The position numbers and the translations under genes were made by a program. DNA of 9,802 nt from an uncultured Clostridium sp. (GTDB lineage: Bacteria; Bacillota; Clostridia; TANB77; CAG-508): the NCBI GenBank assembly GCA_946545035.1, contig CAMNND010000034.1, positions 1 to 9,802 of the forward strand. Direction: 5' to 3'. The notes beneath the pieces were generated by a model, which was given only the letters and a program-made list of their open reading frames with translations, was not told the DNA's origin and searched no databases. Below are positions 5,817 to 9,802 of the stretch, in pieces (position 1 is the first letter of the stretch; every line of letters begins with the position of its first letter).

Positions 5817-5834
5817 TTTGCTTTCGCTGATGTC

Positions 5835-5863
5835 ATTATAACACCATTTATAGTATATGTCAA
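5835..5863 (-). promoter_or_regulatory. Perfect extended-minus-10 promoter of the antitoxin RNA
   Basis: The minus strand reads TTGACA (5863-5858), a 17-base spacer and TATAAT (5840-5835), with TGT before the -10 (TGTTATAAT). It is stronger by consensus than the toxin promoter, as expected when antitoxin RNA must be in excess. It closely matches the promoter at 9756-9784. Confidence 0.92.
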
Positions 5864-5897
5864 TCAAAAGCAAATTATTTATAAATAAGAGCAAATA

Positions 5898-5926
5898 TTG
5901 TTTTTTCTCATGTTTTGTGGTTTAAT
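5898..5926 (+). promoter_or_regulatory. Candidate promoter of dtd
   Basis: TTGTTT (5898-5903), 17-base spacer, TTTAAT (5921-5926). It lies 36 bases before the dtd start and diverges from the antitoxin promoter. Confidence 0.6.
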
Positions 5927-5962
5927 TGTGAGCAAAATAGAATGAAAATGAGAGGTGAAAGT

Positions 5963-6409
5963 ATGAAGTTAGTTATTCAAAGAGTAAAGCATGCAGAAGT
6001 AAAAGTAGATGGTAAAACTACTGGAAAAATAGATGAAGGATTTCTAGTGCTATTAGGAGTATCTAATGATGATACCGAAGAAATAGCAGATAAGTTCGCA
6101 AAAAAATTAATTAACTTAAGAGTATTTAAAGATGAAAACGATAAGATGAATAAATCAATAAAAGACATAAATGGAAGTTTATTAATAGTATCTCAATTTA
6201 CTTTGTATGCAGATTGCTCACATGGAAACAGACCAAGCTTTATTAATGCTGGCTCACCAGATAAAGCAAACGAATTATATGAATACTTTAAAGAAAAATG
6301 TAAGGAATATGATGTTCCAGTAGAATCAGGAATATTTGGTGCAGATATGAAAGTAGAGCTTCTAAATGATGGTCCAGTTACAATTTTACTAGATGAAAAT
6401 ATATTATAA
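5963..6409 (+). CDS. dtd: D-aminoacyl-tRNA deacylase
   Basis: The enzyme hydrolyses D-aminoacyl-tRNA (and mischarged glycyl-tRNA-Ala in known members) so that D-amino acids do not enter proteins. It works as a cytoplasmic homodimer. The 148-residue product has both family signatures: SQFTLYAD (77-84), and NDGPVT (135-140), which carries the Gly-cisPro element that excludes L-substrates. I start at 5963 (MKLVIQRVKHAEVKV), which matches the conserved N-terminus and follows GAGGTG by a normal distance. An earlier in-frame ATG at 5915 would add 16 unrelated residues and precedes the predicted promoter's -10. The length equals the family's usual value of about 145-150. No clear terminator follows; hslO begins 75 bases later with its own promoter. 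Confidence 0.95.
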   Translation: MKLVIQRVKHAEVKVDGKTTGKIDEGFLVLLGVSNDDTEEIADKFAKKLINLRVFKDENDKMNKSIKDINGSLLIVSQFTLYADCSHGNRPSFINAGSPDKANELYEYFKEKCKEYDVPVESGIFGADMKVELLNDGPVTILLDENIL

Positions 6410-6425
6410 AGCATAAATTATAGTG

Positions 6426-6454
6426 TTGAATATTTTTTTCTTATTTGGTAAAAT
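6426..6454 (+). promoter_or_regulatory. Promoter of hslO
   Basis: TTGAAT (6426-6431), 17-base spacer, TAAAAT (6449-6454). The predicted start near 6461 lies after an upstream in-frame ATG at 6455, so that ATG cannot be used from this transcript. This supports the start at 6485. Confidence 0.75.
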
Positions 6455-6484
6455 ATGTATGTTGAAAGGAAGATTAAAATTTTT

Positions 6485-7366
6485 ATGGAAGACAAAATTA
6501 TAAGCTTTTTAGCTTTAGACGGAAAAGTTAATATAAAATGTATTAACTCTACAAATCTAGTAGAGGAGGCAAGAAAGGTTCACGATTTAAGTCCAGTAAC
6601 AACTGCAGCACTTGGTAGATTATTAACAATTGGAAGTTTGATGGGAAGTAATTTGAAGGAAGAAAATGACAAAATTACGTTGCAGGTAAAAGCTAATGGA
6701 CCAATTGATACAATGATTGTTGTAGCTGATAGTAATGCAAACGTACGTGGCTATATAAAAAATCCAAATGTTGATATACCGCTAAAAACTAATGGAAAAT
6801 TAGATGTTGGATCAGCAGTTGGAAAAGATGGTATGCTTTATATAATTAGAGATATTGGATTAAAAGAGCCATACATAGGATTAACTCCTCTTGTTTCTGG
6901 AGAAATAGCTGAAGACTTCACAGAATACTACGCAAAATCAGAGCAAGTACCAACTGCGATTGCTCTTGGAGTTCTTGTAGACAAAAATGGAGTTAAGAGC
7001 GCAGGTGGATACATTGTGCAATTAATGCCAGATGCAACGGAAGAGGATATAACGTTTATAGAAAAGAATTTAAAAAAGATGCCACCAATCAGTAAGTTAC
7101 TAGAAAAAAATAAATCATTAGAGGATATAGCAGGAATGATTGCAGGTGATGGTATGCTATTTATGGTTGGTGATGATTTATATCCAGAATATAAATGTGA
7201 TTGCAAGAGAAGTAGAATACAAAAAGGTCTAATTTCACTTGGAGCCAAAGAAATACAAGATATAATAGACACCGATGGTAAAGCCGAAATAGAATGTAAA
7301 TTCTGTAAGAAAAAATATCTATTCAAGAGAGAAGATTTAGAAAAAATAAAAACAAAATGTAAATAA
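6485..7366 (+). CDS. hslO: Hsp33 redox-regulated chaperone
   Basis: Hsp33 is a cytoplasmic holdase switched on by oxidative unfolding: four cysteines bind zinc when reduced and form disulfides on oxidation with heat or hypochlorite. The 293-residue product shows the N-terminal domain with TTAALGRLLTIGSLMG (about 39-54) and GGYIVQLMPDA (184-194). The C-terminal redox switch is C238-D-C240 and C271-K-F-C274, the family's CxC and CxxC. I prefer the start at 6485 (MEDKIISFLALDG) to 6455, because family members begin this way, AAAGGA lies 14 bases upstream, and the upstream ATG precedes the predicted transcription start. In an anaerobe the protein would help during oxygen exposure. It sits between dtd and lysC with its own promoter and terminator. 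Confidence 0.95.
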   Translation: MEDKIISFLALDGKVNIKCINSTNLVEEARKVHDLSPVTTAALGRLLTIGSLMGSNLKEENDKITLQVKANGPIDTMIVVADSNANVRGYIKNPNVDIPLKTNGKLDVGSAVGKDGMLYIIRDIGLKEPYIGLTPLVSGEIAEDFTEYYAKSEQVPTAIALGVLVDKNGVKSAGGYIVQLMPDATEEDITFIEKNLKKMPPISKLLEKNKSLEDIAGMIAGDGMLFMVGDDLYPEYKCDCKRSRIQKGLISLGAKEIQDIIDTDGKAEIECKFCKKKYLFKREDLEKIKTKCK

Positions 7367-7394
7367 ATTGCATAGAATATAAATATAATGAATT

Positions 7395-7457
7395 ATCCTG
7401 GAGGATTGAAATGAATTTATTAATAAAATTATAATTCAATTCCCTCAGGATTTTTTT
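7395..7457 (+). terminator. Terminator after hslO
   Basis: ATCCTG (7395-7400) pairs with CAGGAT (7446-7451). The stem extends inward through AGG/CCT and ATTGAA/TTCAAT with small mismatches. The apex is AT-rich, and seven T (7451-7457) follow. This long imperfect hairpin ends about 90 bases after the hslO stop. Confidence 0.78.
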
Positions 7458-7486
7458 ATTAAAAACATATTTATTTTTTGTTCATA

Positions 7487-7495
7487 TGATATAAT
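7487..7495 (+). promoter_or_regulatory. Extended -10 promoter of lysC-asd
   Basis: TGATATAAT (7487-7495) is a perfect extended -10 element. The -35 region at the right distance is only AT-rich. The predicted start is near 7502, leaving a purine-rich leader of about 65 bases. This is too short for a lysine riboswitch and no hairpin-terminator is seen in it. Confidence 0.65.
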
Positions 7496-7567
7496 GAGAA
7501 AAATAAAATCGTAACAAAAGATAAAGTAAGAAAGAAACATATAGAGCAAGAGAGAGAGATGATTGTT

Positions 7568-8740
7568 ATGAAAACAATGGTAATGAAATTTGGTGGAAGT
7601 TCGGTTGCGGACGACACGAAATTAAACTTAGTAGCACAAAGGATAATTGAGAATAATGAGAAAGCAGATAATATAGTTGTTGTTGTATCTGCACAAGGAA
7701 AAACAACTAACAATCTAATAAGCGAGAGCGAAAGTTTGTCGGCAACTCCAAATGAAAGAGAGATGGATATGCTACTTTCAGTAGGAGAGCAAATTACTGC
7801 GTCTAAATTAAGTATATTATTAAATGAAAAAGGATATCCTGCAATATCATTAACAGGGTGGCAGGCTGGAATAAAAACTAATAATGTGTATGAGCATGCA
7901 AAAATTGAAACAATATATCCAGAGCGTATATTAGAAGAATTTAAAAATGGCAAGATTGTAATTATAACAGGATTCCAGGGAATAAATGAGATAGGTGATA
8001 TAACAACACTTGGTAGAGGTGGTTCAGATACGACAGCAGTTGCAATAGCAGCAGCATTAGGCGTAGATGAATGTTATATATATTCAGATGTAGATGGAAT
8101 ATATTCAGCAGATCCAAGAGCTGTTGAAAATGTTAAAAAGATAGATGAAATATCTTATAGTGAAATGCAAGAAATATCAGATTCTGGAGCAAAAGTATTG
8201 CATAATAGAAGTATTCAAATAGGTGAAAGATTTGATTGCAGCATAATAGCTAAATCAACATTCCAAGATGGTGAAGGATCTAGAGTTTGTAAAAAAATAG
8301 AAACAAACGAAATAAAAAGCATAGTAAATAATAACAAAGTTATAAGTATAGAAGTAAAGTTGCCAAATATAGTCGATAAAATTGAAGTATTTAAAGATTT
8401 ACTAAAAAACAATATTTTAGTTAATAATTATAAAAATATAAATGAGGATAATTCGAGTAAAGTACGATTCTGCGCTGATAAAGCAGATGTTAACAGAATA
8501 CAAAGATTGTTGGAAGACAGAGGATATGAAGTTAAAATCGAAGAAATATCTAAATTATCTGTAATTGGATATGGAGTTATTCAAGATAATCAAACATTAG
8601 AAAAAGTACTAGAGATATTAAATGATAAAGCAGAAATTTTGGATATAAATTTAACACAATCAAAAATAGAAATAATAGCAAAAAATATTGATGATAATAT
8701 AGTAAATGAGCTTCATAAAAAGTTAATAGAGACAACATAG
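7568..8740 (+). CDS. lysC: Aspartate kinase, monofunctional with C-terminal ACT domains
   Basis: The enzyme phosphorylates aspartate with ATP, the first step to lysine, threonine, methionine and diaminopimelate. The 390-residue protein opens MKTMVMKFGGSSVAD with the nucleotide-binding KFGGSS (7-12). TTLGRGGSDTTAVAIA (147-161) and YSDVDGIYSADPR (172-184) complete the kinase core. From about residue 255 two ACT domains follow, the usual site of allosteric feedback by pathway amino acids; LSVIGYGV lies at 330-337. No homoserine dehydrogenase domain is fused. An ATG at 7559 is an alternative start. I chose 7568 by the family's usual N-terminus; the only SD-like sequence is AGAGAGAG. The inhibitor (lysine or threonine) cannot be read from sequence, and the symbol lysC is by general use. 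asd follows after 17 bases, so the two form an operon. Confidence 0.93.
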   Translation: MKTMVMKFGGSSVADDTKLNLVAQRIIENNEKADNIVVVVSAQGKTTNNLISESESLSATPNEREMDMLLSVGEQITASKLSILLNEKGYPAISLTGWQAGIKTNNVYEHAKIETIYPERILEEFKNGKIVIITGFQGINEIGDITTLGRGGSDTTAVAIAAALGVDECYIYSDVDGIYSADPRAVENVKKIDEISYSEMQEISDSGAKVLHNRSIQIGERFDCSIIAKSTFQDGEGSRVCKKIETNEIKSIVNNNKVISIEVKLPNIVDKIEVFKDLLKNNILVNNYKNINEDNSSKVRFCADKADVNRIQRLLEDRGYEVKIEEISKLSVIGYGVIQDNQTLEKVLEILNDKAEILDINLTQSKIEIIAKNIDDNIVNELHKKLIETT

Positions 8741-8757
8741 ATAAGGAGGAAAAGCTT

Positions 8758-9744
8758 ATGGAGAAAATTAATTTAGCCATAGTAGGTGCAACAGGTCTCG
8801 TTGGTAGGGCAATAATAGATGTTATCCAAGAAAGAAATATACCGGTGGAGAAATGCAAATTATTTTGTAGTAGTAAATCTGCTGGTCAAGTGATTAATGT
8901 ATTTGGAAAAGATATAGTTACTGAGGAATTAAAAGAAGATTCTTTTGATGAGGGATTTGACTTTGCAATATTTTCTGCTGGAGGAGATGTATCTAGAAAA
9001 TTTGCTCCAATAGCAGCAAGCAAAGGATGCATAGTAGTAGATAATAGCAGCGCTTTTAGAATGGAAGAAGATGTTCCATTAGTAGTTCCAGAAGTTAATC
9101 CGGAAGATATAAAGTGGAATAAGGGAATAATTGCAAATCCAAACTGCTCAACTATACAAGCAATGTTACCATTAAAAGCTTTAGATGATAAATATGGAAT
9201 TAAAAGAGTTGTATTTTCAACATATCAGGCAGTATCTGGTGCAGGAAAAAAAGCAGTAGATGATTTATATAATGACGGAACAACACCACTAAAAAAATTT
9301 CCACATCCAATAGTAAATAATTGCTTACCACATATAGATGTGTTTGGAGATAATGGTTATTCTAAAGAAGAAATGAAAATGATAAATGAAACAAGAAAAA
9401 TACTGCATAAACCAGACTTAAAAGTAACTGCGACAACAGTTAGGGTACCAGTATTAAATTCACATTCGGAATCGATTAATATTGAGTTAGAAAAAGATTT
9501 TGATTTAAATGAGTTAAAAGAAACATTAGGTCAGATGGAAAATCTAATTATAGTTGATAACCCAAGTAATAACGAATATCCATTAGCAACAAATGCATCA
9601 GGTCATGATGAAGTGTTTGTTGGAAGAATTCGAAGAGATGAAAGTGTTGATTATGGTGTTAATATTTGGGTTGTAGCAGATAACATTAGAAAAGGTGCTG
9701 CGACAAATGCCGTACAAATAGTCGAAAAATTAATAAATGAATAG
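8758..9744 (+). CDS. asd: Aspartate-semialdehyde dehydrogenase
   Basis: The enzyme reduces aspartyl phosphate, the LysC product, to aspartate semialdehyde with NADPH, the branch point to diaminopimelate/lysine and homoserine. The 328-residue protein has the NADP-binding GATGLVG (10-16), SSAFRM (97-102), the catalytic cysteine in NPNC (C130), YQAVSGAG (156-163), and RVPVLNSHSE (229-238) with the acid-base histidine H236. The family usually has GHS where this protein has SHS. An AAGGAGG lies nine bases before the ATG. Gene order and 17-base spacing place it with lysC, giving two consecutive pathway steps from one transcript. No hairpin terminator is visible in the 11 bases between its stop and the next promoter. 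Confidence 0.97.
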   Translation: MEKINLAIVGATGLVGRAIIDVIQERNIPVEKCKLFCSSKSAGQVINVFGKDIVTEELKEDSFDEGFDFAIFSAGGDVSRKFAPIAASKGCIVVDNSSAFRMEEDVPLVVPEVNPEDIKWNKGIIANPNCSTIQAMLPLKALDDKYGIKRVVFSTYQAVSGAGKKAVDDLYNDGTTPLKKFPHPIVNNCLPHIDVFGDNGYSKEEMKMINETRKILHKPDLKVTATTVRVPVLNSHSESINIELEKDFDLNELKETLGQMENLIIVDNPSNNEYPLATNASGHDEVFVGRIRRDESVDYGVNIWVVADNIRKGAATNAVQIVEKLINE

Positions 9745-9755
9745 ATTGAAATAAA

Positions 9756-9784
9756 TTGACATATGATATATATGGCGTTATAAT
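9756..9784 (+). promoter_or_regulatory. Perfect consensus promoter at the right edge, homologous to the antitoxin promoter
   Basis: TTGACA (9756-9761), 17-base spacer, TATAAT (9779-9784). It agrees with the antitoxin promoter (5863-5835 on the minus strand) at 25 of 29 positions, including most of the spacer, which is not under consensus constraint. It begins 11 bases after the asd stop and drives something that lies beyond the window. Confidence 0.9.
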
Positions 9785-9790
9785 AACACT

Positions 9791-9802
9791 AGCTTAAGCA
9801 AA
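9791..9802 (+). ncRNA. Probable 5' end of a second antitoxin-like RNA, cut by the window edge
   Basis: After the -10 the sequence reads AACACTAGCTTAAGCAAA, against GACATCAGCGAAAGCAAA in the antitoxin RNA, 13 of 18 identical without gaps. The last bases GCAAA correspond to the 5' arm of the antitoxin's first hairpin. The rest of the element is outside the window. Confidence 0.5.

Larger units (their letters stand above)
5759..5828 (-). ncRNA. Candidate antitoxin small RNA, about 70 nt, convergent to the toxin gene
   Basis: The promoter at 5863-5835 predicts a start near 5828, and the terminator ends near 5759. The RNA has no ATG and no SD, so it is non-coding. It folds into a 5' hairpin with arms GCAAAA (5821-5816) and TTTTGC (5799-5794), then the terminator hairpin. 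The 5' hairpin's loop and adjoining arm base present AAGUUCAUAGGAA (5816-5804), which can form 13 continuous pairs (one G-U) with toxin codons 2-6. The terminator loop UGGUGG complements the toxin terminator loop CCACCA. The two transcripts do not overlap, so pairing is through these repeats, much as in the par locus of plasmid pAD1. Expression and action are inferred. Confidence 0.8.

Noticed and set aside
5694..5894. 66-codon minus-strand ORF across the antitoxin RNA and both terminators
   Set aside because: Its start codon lies upstream of the minus-strand promoter at 5863-5835, so the predicted RNA does not contain it, and it has no SD.
6928..7326. Long minus-strand ORFs antisense to hslO, lysC and asd
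   Set aside because: They lie opposite well-supported genes, have no SD or promoter and resemble no family. They are mirror-frame shadows in AT-rich sequence.
7367..7567. Possible lysine riboswitch upstream of lysC
   Set aside because: The hairpin at 7395-7457 belongs to hslO termination. The lysC promoter at 7487-7495 leaves only about 65 leader bases without the lysine-riboswitch core or a terminator.
1..9802. CRISPR array, insertion sequence, tRNA or rRNA genes
   Set aside because: I found no spaced repeat array, no transposase-like ORF or inverted terminal repeats, and no tRNA cloverleaf or rRNA sequence.

Overview
The window reads as chromosome of a low-GC Gram-positive anaerobe, most likely a clostridial Bacillota. 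The signs are AT-rich codon use, strong AGGAGG-type ribosome binding sites, consensus sigma-A promoters, A/T-flanked hairpin terminators and a T-box riboswitch. No species can be named from the sequence alone.

Layout. Positions 1-1359 (+) hold the end of an unrecognised protein followed by a putative cytoplasmic zinc metallopeptidase with an HESVH motif. A perfectly symmetrical bidirectional terminator (1400-1433) separates them from three minus-strand genes. Read 5' to 3' on that strand these are aspS (5123-3336) behind a T-box leader, a 76-residue small membrane protein (3205-2975), and asnS (2846-1455). Each has its own promoter and a terminator follows each gene. Positions 5418-5897 form a regulatory and small-RNA region. 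From 5898 on, the plus strand carries dtd (D-aminoacyl-tRNA deacylase), hslO (Hsp33) and the lysC-asd pair that makes aspartate semialdehyde. A perfect consensus promoter sits at the right edge.

The common theme is aspartate and asparagine use and translation quality. AspRS and AsnRS charge tRNA, Dtd removes D-amino acids from tRNA, and LysC/Asd draw aspartate into the lysine, threonine, methionine and diaminopimelate pathways.

The most striking item lies in the 840-base gap between aspS and dtd. It is a compact, apparently complete type I toxin-antitoxin candidate. A 28-codon membrane-peptide gene (5625-5711) has a perfect SD and its own promoter and terminator. A convergent RNA of about 70 nt (about 5828-5759, minus) has a perfect extended-minus-10 promoter and its own terminator. 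The two RNAs share a 13-base repeat (TTCCTATGARCTT) placed so that the small RNA can pair with codons 2-6 of the toxin mRNA. Their terminator loops are exactly complementary (CCACCA / UGGUGG). The plan resembles the par/Fst loci, while the peptide's start resembles TxpA/BsrE-type toxins. The last 47 bases of the window (9756-9802) match the antitoxin promoter and RNA 5' end at 38 of 47 positions without gaps, so a second copy appears to begin at the right edge.

Other notable points are an Asn (AAC) specifier in the aspS T-box, a hairpin bridging a distant SD to the asnS start codon, and a terminator hairpin lying inside the 3' end of the small membrane-protein gene.
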